NCBI RefSeq assembly: GCF_000143415.4
Contig: NW_003314359.1
Coordinates: 525,250 to 589,249 of the forward strand
DNA from: Selaginella moellendorffii
Taxonomy: Eukaryota; Streptophyta; Lycopodiopsida; Selaginellales; Selaginellaceae
DNA: 64,000 nt
Reading direction: 5' to 3'
Part shown: piece by piece, positions 1-9,601 of the stretch
Layout of the letters: each line of letters begins with the position of its first letter
How positions within the stretch are numbered: the stretch's first letter is position 1
Notes under the pieces: model-generated
The model's input: only the letters and a program-made list of their open reading frames with translations
Database searches by the model: none
What the model was told of the DNA's origin: nothing
Translations under genes and position numbers: made by a program

Positions 1-13
1 AAAATCATTTTAC

Positions 14-1095
14 CTGTAGCTGGTCTCCCACGTTTACAACGAAGGCACCGGGGAGTGGCTTGACAGGAATCCATTGACCGTCGTTGAGCACTTGGAGGCC
101 CGAGGTTGCGTCCTGGAGCAGAATTGTGATCCCTCCCACGTCGGAATGGCTGCTCAGGCCGAGAGCCAGCGCCGGGTCGGGACAAGGCGGATAGTAATTG
201 AGCAGGAGGAAGCGCTCGTTTGGTGTGCCGAATGCCGCGTCCAGGAACTCGGGAGAGAGGCCGAGGCTTTCCGAGAGAGCCCGCAATAGTGACTTGCAGA
301 GAGAGCCCACTGCCTCGCTGTAGTTAACTGCAGTTTCCCTGGATGTGCAGACAGAAACAGAGTAAGCCTTGGAGCTTTTGTAGAAATGGAGAGAAGCAAA
401 ACGGAGGAAAGTGTGGGTGGAGTGAGTGGCTTGCCTGTAGGAGGGAGGATTCGCCGGCCACGACGAGACGTTTTCTTCCGAGAGAGGATTGCAGGAGTGG
501 CGGAGGTAGTCGCGCCAGTCGAAGGTTTTGTCCTCGTAAGGATTGAAGCTCGTCCCGTACATTGTCATCTTGGAAGACATGCTGGTGGCGTGATACGCCA
601 TCTTCTCCTCCACCGGCAATTCAAAGAACTCATAGGCCACTTCTTTCATCTTCTCCGTCGTCGCCACCGGGACTCCGTGATTTGTCACCTGAGAAACAGA
701 CAAAAGGTGATTTTGGAGGAAGAGTTAGATCGGCGGACTGAAAACAACACATGTATATCCTAGCTGGAAGAAACATACAAAACTTTAGATCGCAGACAGC
801 AAGAAAAAACAAGCCTTGGAAGAAAGATCCAAACCTGGAAAAATCCCCACTTTTGGCAGGCTTGTCCGATAGCCGCGATGGCCTTGGGCCTGTTGCCACT
901 GTTGCTGAGTTCCCGGAGGTCGATCACTGGAATGTCTTGTGTGTCGGGGCAAACTTTGGACTTGCACAAGCGCTGGTGCTCGGGCTGGATATAAATATCC
1001 GGGACGATATCCATACCACCATCCACCAGCACCTTAACACCTCTCAGATATGGACGCTTGTGCTCTACTGTACTGCTCGCGCTCAAAACTCCCAT
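14..1095 (-). CDS. 2-oxoglutarate/Fe(II)-dependent dioxygenase, 3' end beyond window
   Basis: This gene encodes a plant 2OG-Fe(II) oxygenase, a soluble enzyme family that hydroxylates or desaturates small molecules such as hormones and flavonoids. Exon 1 (1095-835) starts with ATG and carries the DIPVIDL and WGFFQ motifs of the DIOX_N domain. Exon 2 (688-14) continues directly with VTNHGV, so the junction rebuilds the family hallmark GFFQVTNHG. It then carries NYYPPCPDP and the iron-binding H-x-D in LSSHSDVGG. The intron (834-689) has GT..AG ends. Exon 2 stops at a GT donor at 13-12 after GDQLQ. The second iron histidine and the RxS 2OG-binding motif therefore lie in an exon outside the window. 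The overall pattern is closest to the DMR6/jasmonate-induced-oxygenase type, but the substrate cannot be told from this part. Confidence 0.9.
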
Positions 1096-1414
1096 GGCTA
1101 GCCTCTTTTACCCTTAACCCTCAACTTCACACACTCATGCAAGGCTTTGCTCGAACTGCATTTCTGCTTTATAGGCAGGAGAGGCAGGACAAGTCAAAGT
1201 ATCAGGCCGTATGTCATGTACAGGGAGACGTAAAATAAGCGTATAGATATCACTAGAACGTAGAAAACACATAAAAGGAAGAAACTAAATGCATTTGGTA
1301 AGAAAGAGAGCGGGCTTACACTGACATGTTGATATCCCCTCTCCTTCTCGCCGCAGAAAAGCTATCTTGCGTGGTCTTCTGTGAGCCAGTAGTACACAAT
1401 CCTGAAAAAAATAC

Positions 1415-1440
1415 AGAGAGAGAGAGGGAGAGAGGGAGGG

Positions 1441-1471
<31 letters not shown>

Positions 1472-1476
1472 AGGGG
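1415..1476. repeat. GA-rich simple repeat
   Basis: An imperfect (GA)n/(GGGA)n purine tract is read directly from the sequence. It lies between the start of the dioxygenase gene and the next putative gene. Confidence 0.9.
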
Positions 1477-1881
1477 ATTAGTTTAATTCTTCGAGGCAAG
1501 AGAAGAGTGATCTACTTAAAACTCCACTTTCTGTAATCAGCTGTCAGCTCCTCCGGAATCCATGAGATCACCGCTGAGGCAGTGCATGACCCCACCCTGT
1601 GAGATCATCCTTGAAAGACCATCCGCTCGCTCTACACCGTCCAATTGTCTTTCTGGAAAACGAGCAGCGAGAGGATTGGTCTCTCCCGCGAAGAAAATGC
1701 GGCACATAGAAAAAGCCTCGACACTTGAATTTCAAAACCCGGAGAGCGTCCCACCTTTTCTCCATCGATGTAGAAAGGACTGCCTTGACAATGCCGTGCC
1801 AACCATCCTTAAAAACCCGAGACCCCCGAGCTCTCCATTCCAACTAAACTTCCAAAGCTTGCTTCTTCTTCCTTGTTGCTA

Positions 1882-3023
1882 CTATGTCTTTTTCACCAGA
1901 TCAGCCCCGCTGACAAACTGGGCAACCATGGATATGACTCGGATTGAAGCTCCCATCAATGGAGCATCAGAGAATGGAACTGCGGCCATGGAAGTGGCCT
2001 CCTCCTTCCTCCCGTCTCCTTCATCACCCTGTTTTTCTTCTCCGGCAAGTGGGTGTGACTGATAACGATGAAACACGAGGGAACTTAAAGACGAATCAGG
2101 CCATGGCAGTGTCATCAAGGGGGTGGTGAATGGTGGAGGGGAAGCAGCAGCAGTAATAGCAGGAAAAGTGGAAGGCGGATATTTTTCCGCACATTGTTGT
2201 AATTGTCATCCACAGCCACTTGCTCCATCCCTTTTCGAGCGGTGGTGGTGGTCTGCATGTCAACTTCATCTTCTGGGGATGCGCTCGTCATCTTCCGAGC
2301 AGCCGGAGCCAATCCGATTGATCCGACACTGTGGCCATTTGTCAGCTGACTGATAACCAAGCTTTGGTCGTTCAACTGCAAAAGAAAACAGAAAGCATGA
2401 CACGAAAAACAACTTACCTACAGAATCGAAGAAAAAAGAACAAGAGACTTTTCTCGCAGGCCTTTGAAGTTAGCTTGCCATTCTCGGCAACGAGATTCTC
2501 CAGCACCGAAGCCGCTGCTGCTTGCTGGAGTTTTAAATCATCCACCACTGTAGGCTCCTCCTCACAAATGCCGTCCTGGATTGAAAGTCTTGATACACAG
2601 AATCCATCACATTTTTTATGCCAACCTGGGCGTGATCATTTCGATGAGCGCGAGCTTCCAGGTCCAGCAAGCGAGCAGCAACATTGTCTCTTTCCTGTAT
2701 CAAACTATCCACGCGACCTTGCAAGAACTCAATCTTGCATGGCATCCGAGACATATAAAAGAGAGAAAGGACAAATAGACTCCATATCTTTGTGACGAGG
2801 CCTTGGATCTCTCCTCGAATGGCCTGCATTTCTTGCTGCCAACCATTCTACTAGCACACAGGTGTCGTCGATCCAGGCGCGCCTCCTGGATATTAGCTTG
2901 TTTGAGCTCATCAACGCCCGACAGATCGATCTCATGGCCTGGCTCCTTCTGCACCAGATCCTCGTTAGCATTGCCAGATTTGCCCCCCTGTCTCTCTTTC
3001 TTCCATGTATCTAGCTCTAGCAT
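1882..3023 (-). CDS. Putative coiled-coil protein, possibly decayed
   Basis: Several minus-strand segments look coding, but they do not join cleanly. An ATG at 3023 opens a charged segment with LKQANIQEARLDRR. A second frame carries IEFLQGRVDSLIQERD and LLDLEARAHRND, typical heptad-rich coiled coil. A third carries VVDDLKLQQAAAASVLENL and ends near a good donor (AG/GTAAGT, about 2415). The next exon begins after TTTTGCAG with LNDQSLVISQLTNGHSVGS. A C-terminal segment contains FSDAPLMGASIRVISMVAQF and ends with TAG at 1884-1882. The frame changes near 2560 and 2840 have no obvious introns, so this is either a gene with tiny or unusual introns, or a recent pseudogene. I cannot name the family. 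Confidence 0.35.
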
Positions 3024-4398
3024 CGTTTAAATGGAAACATATACTATGTTCATTATGATATTAAATTTATTTACCTAGATAAACTAAATTATAAGCGCCT
3101 GGAATTAGTATTAGTTTCATTAGTATAGATCTTAATTATTTCTCTTCTATTTCTAAACAGGAAAGATGAATCTTCCACCACCGAAATCCAACAAGCATAA
3201 AAATTACAATATAATAGTTGAATATAATAATCCTCTAAACTCTAGCTAGTTGGCGAATGAAAATCTTTGTGGATTTCTCAGCTGGGTTGTATGATAGAGC
3301 AGATATTCTCTGCTTTCTTGTGCGGAACTTTACTGTAAATCCTTGAAATTAGGCATATATAAAAATCCTTTCACCACCGACCTCTGCGTTGCAGCAGCAG
3401 CAGATAAGCTCCACTCCCAAGGCTTCCACTCCACTGAAGGCCTTGCATTGTAGTGGAGAGTAGTGCGTGGCAATGTCTCTCAGCGTGGGGGAGCTGACAC
3501 AGTCTTTCTTGGCTGCCTACAGATTGACACTTAGGCCGCGTTGTCATCGCCTTGAGCCATTGTCATGCTAGCTCTTTTCCAGCTAGTCTCTTAGCCATTT
3601 ATCACTTTATGGCTGCATGGAAACTCTGTGCGCTTATCAGTACGAAGAACTTGACGAGCGAACCAGCCTTTTTCATGCGCCACGAGTGCCTGTTGAGTTC
3701 TTCTGGCCATGATGTACGGGTATGACTTCCTAGTGCTTGTGCACTTTCTCGCGATGCGTGATTCCAGGTAGCAAAGAGGGAGGAAAGATTAATCTATACG
3801 GGAGGAAGATCGCTGCAGCATTGCGGGGATAGATCCCTAGCGGGCAGCAGCTGCGGCTGGATTTTGCCATGAGCAGCGTCAGAGGAGGTATCAATAGTAC
3901 TCTCACTTGGTGCTTTAATTCTATCCAATTTTCCCATTGTTGTACTTTGGAAAGCTCTAGCTGGTGTTGCTCTCTCCTTCTTCACCAAGGAAGCTCTAGA
4001 TGATAACTAGAACAGCTATAGCCAAGCCAGCTCAAAAGAAATCGCCTACTAACATATTATTTATTATTATGTCATTTATCTAAATGTGATCTTTTTCTCA
4101 TGTTATTTTTATTAACTTATGTTATTTTTTTGGGACTAACATTTCAGACATTGGTTTTGGTATAATAATTTGTTGAGGAACTTCATGAGCATTCTTTTGC
4201 ACCATTTTTTAATACTTCCTCACTTAATATTTTTTAAATATATGTAATATTGCATTACTTATATCTAAATGTTTATTTTTTGTGAATTCTTAATTTTTAT
4301 GAAGATTTTTCATTTCTGCTGGTTGGGGATGGCTTTTCCAGATTCATACTCTTGGATGACCTGAGGCTTCTCGTTGATTTATACATTATTAAAAAATA

Positions 4399-4475
<77 letters not shown>

Positions 4476-4764
4476 CTTATTATATCTGTTATTAAAAATT
4501 ATGAATCACTCTGTGAGGTACAACACATGTACTTCGGGTGGAGGTTGTCCCAAAACATTGAATTATACTATAAGATATATGAATTTCAAATATATATGTG
4601 CTTCAATTGTTTAATGACTCACAAAAACATGTTTAGATATGGTTTTTTTTTTCAAGAATGTATGAATTCTTAATATGCCATAATCATACTAGCAGGATTG
4701 AGCTTTTTGAATCTTGCCCCAAATTCTCTAACAAGGAGGATAGATCTTTACACATTGCTAGGTG
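3024..4764. other. Intergenic, no gene seen
   Basis: This stretch becomes AT-rich from about 3.03 kb. I see no long ATG-initiated reading frame and no protein family in it. Apart from the (TA)n tract near its end, nothing can be supported. Confidence 0.6.
4403..4473. repeat. (TA)n microsatellite
   Basis: About 35 uninterrupted TA units are read directly. The long reading frame crossing it is an artefact of the repeat. Confidence 0.95.
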
Positions 4765-5290
4765 CAGCTCAAGAAGCTCAACCTCTCCACAAATTTCTTA
4801 TTGAGTTTTGACTAGCAACTATATACTAGGCAAGATCATTGTTTAGAGGAGCTTGTTCGCCTCTCCAGCCACATCCTTCCATTAATTTTCTCCCTAACAG
4901 CATTGTGGCAACTGGATTTGAGCAGCAATCTTTTGTCCAGCCACATTCTTAGTGAGGCTTAATTGTTCAGAAGGTCAAGGATCTAGAGTGAGTGTGGGTG
5001 CTCACTCTAGATCCTTGACTTTGTAAACAATTCCCTCTTCAGTGAGATCCCAACCAGCATCGGTAATCTCTCCAACCTCACTGAGCTCTTGCTCGGCCTT
5101 AACACTACACTACTTAGGTCCTTGGTTGACAGTGTGCTATGGTAGTGTGGCAATCTCACAAAGCTTGACATCATTGGCAATTGGCTCACAAGTGAAATCC
5201 TGAGCTACCTTGCAGATCTCCCCAAGTTTATGATCTTAGACATCAGCATGAAGTTCTCTGTGGGATCCATCCTTGACAAACTGTGGCATG
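4765..5290 (+). pseudogene. Leucine-rich-repeat gene relic
   Basis: Broken plus-strand frames still read as plant LRR units. QLKKLNLSTNFL begins at about 4765, LTALWQLDLSSNLLSSHI lies near 4898, SEIPTSIGNLSNLTELLLGL near 5041, and CGNLTKLDIIGNWLTSEI with LPKFMILDISM up to about 5255. These match the L-x2-LdLs-N-x-L-x-G-x-IP pattern of LRR receptor kinases or receptor-like proteins. In-frame stops, frame changes and an internal inverted duplication show it is dead. No kinase part is seen. Confidence 0.75.
4974..5019. repeat. Perfect 19-bp inverted repeat with 8-nt loop
   Basis: The arms 4974-4992 and 5001-5019 are exact reverse complements, separated by TGTGGGTG. It lies inside the LRR relic and breaks its reading frame. 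Confidence 0.95.
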
Positions 5291-5955
5291 TGACATATGA
5301 CTTGTATTATAATATTTATATGGGACATCCCACATTCATGAGTGCACAGGTGCACAGACACTTCATCCACATGTGCAGCAATGTCATGTCCTCTTTTTTG
5401 CGTGATTCAATTTTTATGGAAATGTAAAGCATTATAAAATCTTGTTGTGAGTGATTAGTGATTGATTTTTGTATGGTTTTCTTGGCTCCTCGAGATTTTG
5501 GGGTACTTAACACTGGAAATACAAACTGATTGTACAATTATGTTTAAATTGCTATATAATAATTTCATGTGCAATTCAAAAAAATAAATAAATTGTGCAT
5601 GAGTTATACTATCAGATATTATTTATCATAGTTATGTCTTATTGAATGATGTTTGTATAATTTCTGTTTTGTTTTTTAAAAATTCTTTGGTACCTTACGA
5701 TAGATTGAGAAATATCCTAGAATATATTCCTAATTAAAACTTTTGTTAATAGCCTTATAAAGTAATTGTCTTGGAATTTAAAATAGTAAAATTGGTCAGA
5801 CGTGACGACCAACGAACCTTCCATTGAACTTTGGCAACCAGAAAAGACAAAATACACATTGATTTTGCTATTCAACATTGTAGGCTTGTACTTACTCGGC
5901 TTTCAAATTCTCCCTAGGAGTGCCACACGCGAAAAGCAACACCGTATTCCTTGGC

Positions 5956-5963
5956 ATATATAA
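5956..5963 (+). promoter_or_regulatory. TATA box of germin-like gene
   Basis: ATATATAA lies about 90 bp upstream of the ATG at 6048, a normal distance for a short 5' leader. The same promoter block is present, inverted, next to the germin pseudogene around 9.55-9.6 kb. Confidence 0.6.
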
Positions 5964-6047
5964 TCCCACAAATCTCCCCAGCACCAATCCATTCCATCTC
6001 ATTCATTCGATCAAAGCAATACAAGAGCTTGTGTGTCTATCGTAGCC

Positions 6048-6695
6048 ATGGCTGTATCTAAATCCATAATCTTCGTGTTCTTCACATTCTTGGCCGTTTC
6101 CTTGGTTTCATCTGACCCAGATCCACTTCAAGACTTTTGCATTGGAGATCTAAGCGCCAGGCCGAGCATCAATGGCTTCCCATGCAGGAACGCGTCGCTC
6201 GTCACGGTGGACGACTTCATCTACAGCGGGCTCGTGAACTCCTCCAACACCACAAACATTGATCGCGCTGGCGCGACCTTTGGAACAGCACTGAGATTTC
6301 CGGGCCTCAACACTCTGGGACTCTCCATCGCCAGGCTCGATTTCCTTCCCGAGGGGATCATCCCTCCACACACCCATCCCAGAGCCTCGGAGATGGTGTA
6401 CGTCGAGGAGGGGAGCGTCTACGCCGCCATTGTCACCGCGGACAACCGCTTGTTCGCTCGTGTGATGAGCAGGGGCGAGGTGATGGTGATCCCGCGCGGA
6501 TTGATCCACTGGCAGATGAATGTCGGCCGGACGAACGCCAAGATCATCGCCACACTCAACTCCCAGTTCCCCGGAATCCAGTTTGTGGCGAGGTCCATGT
6601 TTGGGTCGCGGCCGGCGGTCCCTGACGAGGTGCTCGAGAAGACTTTCTTCTTGGACGCGGCTGCAATCGATCAAGTCCGATCCAACTTCTTGTGA
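6048..6695 (+). CDS. Germin-like protein (secreted cupin)
   Basis: This intronless gene encodes 215 residues, the usual germin-like length. Residues 1-23 form a signal peptide, followed by the mature start DPDPLQDFC typical of germins, so the product is an apoplastic or cell-wall glycoprotein. Cupin motif 1 is seen as PPHTHPRASEMVYVEEG, giving two His and the Glu metal ligands. Motif 2 is GEVMVIPRGLIHWQMN, giving the third His. The cysteine pair CIGD / FPCRN fits the N-terminal disulfide. Family members bind Mn and some act as superoxide dismutase or oxalate oxidase; the activity here is not known. The first in-frame ATG is at 6048; upstream codons of the open frame are not ATG. A broken inverted copy lies at 9020-9501, and a second intact relative at 11804-12463. 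Confidence 0.95.
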   Translation: MAVSKSIIFVFFTFLAVSLVSSDPDPLQDFCIGDLSARPSINGFPCRNASLVTVDDFIYSGLVNSSNTTNIDRAGATFGTALRFPGLNTLGLSIARLDFLPEGIIPPHTHPRASEMVYVEEGSVYAAIVTADNRLFARVMSRGEVMVIPRGLIHWQMNVGRTNAKIIATLNSQFPGIQFVARSMFGSRPAVPDEVLEKTFFLDAAAIDQVRSNFL

Positions 6696-7199
6696 TCCAA
6701 CATTTTCTTGTTCTTTGTTCCGATATTCTTTTCGAAAACAATAAGAGATTGATTTAGGGTTCCTGGCCAGGGAGCTTTATCGTCTAAGAAGCAAGCCTTA
6801 GGGCCAATCGGCCACAACTGCTACGCGGCTAACAACGAAGGTAGTAGAAGAAAATTTCTCTCATTTTTTAATTTCCAGAAGCGGCGGGGAGTCGCATACG
6901 GATCATTTTCTTCTGAATGATTGTTTCTGATTCTTTTTCTTCCATTTATTTTGTGAATTTTGGCAAGAAGATGCTGTTGACATGAACTGGGATGTTCGCC
7001 AGTGAGCCCCACGCACTTGGGTGGGAAATTTAGCAATCATGATGTGTGGTTTCTGGTCTACTTACGAAACCATCGCCTCTGGGTGATACTGGATTCGGCA
7101 AGAATTTGAAAATGTCCAGGATAACAACGTTTCTGGCATATCATTCTGCAACCCCAATGATTTGTGATTCCTTTTGTGACTTAATTCTTCCCTTTTGTC

Positions 7200-7207
7200 T
7201 ATAAAAG
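7200..7207 (+). promoter_or_regulatory. TATA box upstream of EndoU gene
   Basis: TATAAAAG is the only clear TATA element between the germin-like gene and the EndoU coding region. It predicts a transcript start near 7230 and a leader that probably contains one or two introns. Confidence 0.55.
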
Positions 7208-7575
7208 TCCGTTGAAGAACTCGATTGAGAATCAGTGGAGCAAAGTGGATGCCACATTGTATCTATACTATAGACGGCGCCCTGGATAAGGTATGAAGCA
7301 AGTGTATCCTCAAACAAAGCTAATGTACTTATTAAATGTTTATGTTTTGATTACATCCAATTTTGCTAAGAGCTTCCTTCCAGGCTTGGAGACGTTTTAT
7401 TACACCAGAAGTTCAAGGAACGATTTTCAAGCAGGCAAGTTCCACTGTGTGTCGGTAGTTTGCTATTTAATGAGCTTTTGCAATCACAGGAAACCATGCG
7501 TTCTCAAGTGGAATATCCGAACGCGTTGGGCAACGCGTGAGCGACATTTATGTTGAAGTAAGGCGACGAGATAGC

Positions 7576-8909
7576 ATGTCTTCCAGGGTATCATCAGAAG
7601 AGGGAGCTATGGAAGGACTTCTCAAGGGACTTATCAACATTGGCATTGAAGCAGTGCAAGATTTTGCCGCTGGAAACCAAAATGCGGACAATTCGCAGTC
7701 AAACGATCCAGATTCGAGAAAGGAGGAAGAGGCGCAACCGAGATCCAGGTGGGATAAGCACCCTCATACCAAGCATCAGCAGGTGAGATTTATCTTTAGA
7801 CTACATAGATCTAGCGAGTGCTCTTCTCTTCTTTTCGTTTCCAGGCACCAGATGAATACAAGCAAGCTTTCAAGAGGAATGCAAGCGATCAGGACTATTC
7901 CGAAGGTGTAGACTCTTCGTCTATAAACCTCGAACCAACGGACGAGGAACTTAGTGACTACCGCGTTGCTTGCAGCCGGCTTTGGGATCTCGACATCGAC
8001 CGCCTTGTTCCTGGCCGTGACTACGAGATCGACTGCGGAGATGGGAAGAGAGTCTACAGCAAGGAGGATATGGCTTCCAACGAGCTCTTCAGATTTGTCA
8101 GCCAGGACGTTTTCAAAAGTCCAACTTACGCCAGGTTCTACGCGCTGCTGGACAACTATCACGCAGATCAGGATGTTGCAGAGGAGTTCTCGTCGAGGGA
8201 AGAGCAAGAACAGATAGCTTTCGTGGAAGAGATAAGCAGGACGGCTCCAATCCAGTACCTGTTCAAGTACCTGGTTGCAAGCCGGGCCATCCAGTCGGAC
8301 AACTGGGAGGAGTTCAAGCGGATGCTCCAGCGGCTATGGTTCGATCTCTACAGGCGAGATAACACGAGAAACTCCTCTTCGGCGTTTGAGCACGTTTTTG
8401 TGGGAGAGATCAAAGACCGGGAGAACAACGATGAAGAAGTCTCCGGCCTCCACAACTGGATCCAGGTAGGCATTGTTCTTCTCAACTTCGTGACGGTCGT
8501 GATGGCTTTTTTTCCTCTCCTTGTAGTTCTACATTGAAGAAGCAAAGGGGAGCCTGGATTATCAAGGCTATATACTACCAAGGAGGCGCGGTGGTGACGA
8601 GGTAGAAAATGGTCCCAGAGTGTTCTTGTTTTAACAAACATCTCCACCTTTCTTTTTTTTGGAATTGTGCAGCCTGACTCGCATACCCGACTTGTCACAG
8701 TCCAGTTCACTTGGAATGGTGCTCGCAAGCCAGCGTCAAGCTCTTTCATTGGAGTGAGTCCCGAGTTTGAGCTAGCGCTCTATACTCTTTGCTTCTTCTG
8801 TGGTGACGAAGACAATCATTTGGTTCTGGGATCCTATGCTGTAAACGTGAAGTGCTACAGGTATGGAAGAAATCGAATTGGTTCAGTATTTCCTATAGCT
8901 GAGGAATGA
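7576..8909 (+). CDS. Poly(U)-specific endoribonuclease, EndoU family
   Basis: The spliced exons 7576-7782, 7845-8465, 8527-8601 and 8673-8909 join in frame with GT..AG introns of about 60-70 bp. The product belongs to the EndoU (XendoU) family, metal-assisted endonucleases that cut RNA at U residues and leave 2',3'-cyclic phosphate ends. Catalytic signatures are FEHVFVGEIK and VSGLHNWIQFYIEE, the two histidines. WNGARKPASSSFIG is probably the lysine region, followed by SPEFELALYTLCFFC. The N-terminal segment (MEGLLKGLINIGIEAVQDF) is helix-like with an acidic linker. No signal peptide is seen, so a cytosolic or nuclear role is likely. The start is uncertain. Splicing from an ATG at 7249 through GAAACC (7491) to GGTATC would also stay in frame and add a few residues. 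Confidence 0.88.
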
Positions 8910-8944
8910 AAAGTTTCGTTTCTAAGTTTCTTCACACTTTTCTT

Positions 8945-9600
8945 TTTCGCGAGAAAAGATCAATCTCTTATTGTTTTTGAAAAAAGAATAATTGAAAGAA
9001 ATAATTATTGTTGGCTCGTACAAAGTTGGATCGGACTTGATCGATCGCAACCGCGTCCAAGAAGGAAGTCTTATCGAGCACCTCGTCAGGAACTGCCGGC
9101 CGCAACCCAAACATGGACCTCGCCGAGTTGAGAGTGGCGATGGTCTTGGCATTTGTCCAGCCGACATTTATCTGCCAGTGGATCAATCTGTGCAGGATCA
9201 CCATCACCTCGCCCCTGTTCATCACCACTTCATCACACTAGCGAACAACGGTTGTCCGCGGTGACAATGGCGTCGTAGACGCTCCCCTCCTCGACGTACA
9301 CCATCTCCGAGGCTCTGGGATGGGTGTGTGGAGCCTGGAGGGGATGATCCCCTCGGGAAGGAAATCGAGATGCAGAGTATTGAGGCCGGGATGTGCGAAA
9401 GGAAGATCGCGCCGGAGCGATCCATGTTTGTGGTGTTGGAGGAGTTCACGAGAGATGAAGTCGATGCTCGTGGCGAAGAATATAATTTTGGATACAGCCA
9501 TATCGTTTGGCTACGATAGGGATAGAATTGATCACACAGGCTTTGATTGAATGAATGAGATGGAATGGAGTGGTGCTTGGGAGATTAGTTCTTTATACAT
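8945..9600 (-). repeat. Right arm of inverted duplication around EndoU
   Basis: This region includes the germin pseudogene, its 3' flank (reverse of the ACAATAAGAGATTGAT block) and its old promoter, recognised by GAATGAATGAGATGGAATGG. Confidence 0.8.
9020..9501 (-). pseudogene. Germin-like pseudogene, inverted copy
   Basis: The minus strand carries a degenerate copy of the 6048-6695 gene. It begins with the same MAVSK. It has lost roughly the next 45 codons (most of the signal peptide and the N-terminal cysteine region) and resumes at the DFIYSGLVNSSNTTN equivalent in a shifted frame. Cupin motif 1 is out of frame, while motif 2 (MNRGEVMVILHRLIHWQINVG) and SMFGLRPAVPDEVLDKTSF are recognisable. 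Several frame changes mean no germin protein can be made. Its 3' end points at the 3' end of the EndoU gene, only about 110 bp away. Confidence 0.9.
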
Positions 9601-9601
9601 A

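Larger units (their letters stand above)
5945..6745 (+). repeat. Left arm of inverted duplication (germin gene with promoter and 3' flank)
   Basis: This block, from the promoter (the CATTCCATCTCATTCATTC region) through the coding sequence to the ACAATAAGAGATTGAT 3' flank, recurs in inverted, degenerate form at about 8945-9600. Confidence 0.8.

Noticed and set aside
1568-1843. 91-codon minus-strand frame downstream of the coiled-coil segments
   Set aside because: It lies after the TAG at 1884-1882 and has no recognised motif; it may be 3' UTR.
4374-4673. 99-codon frame with long Ile-Tyr run
   Set aside because: It is a translation of the (TA)n microsatellite.
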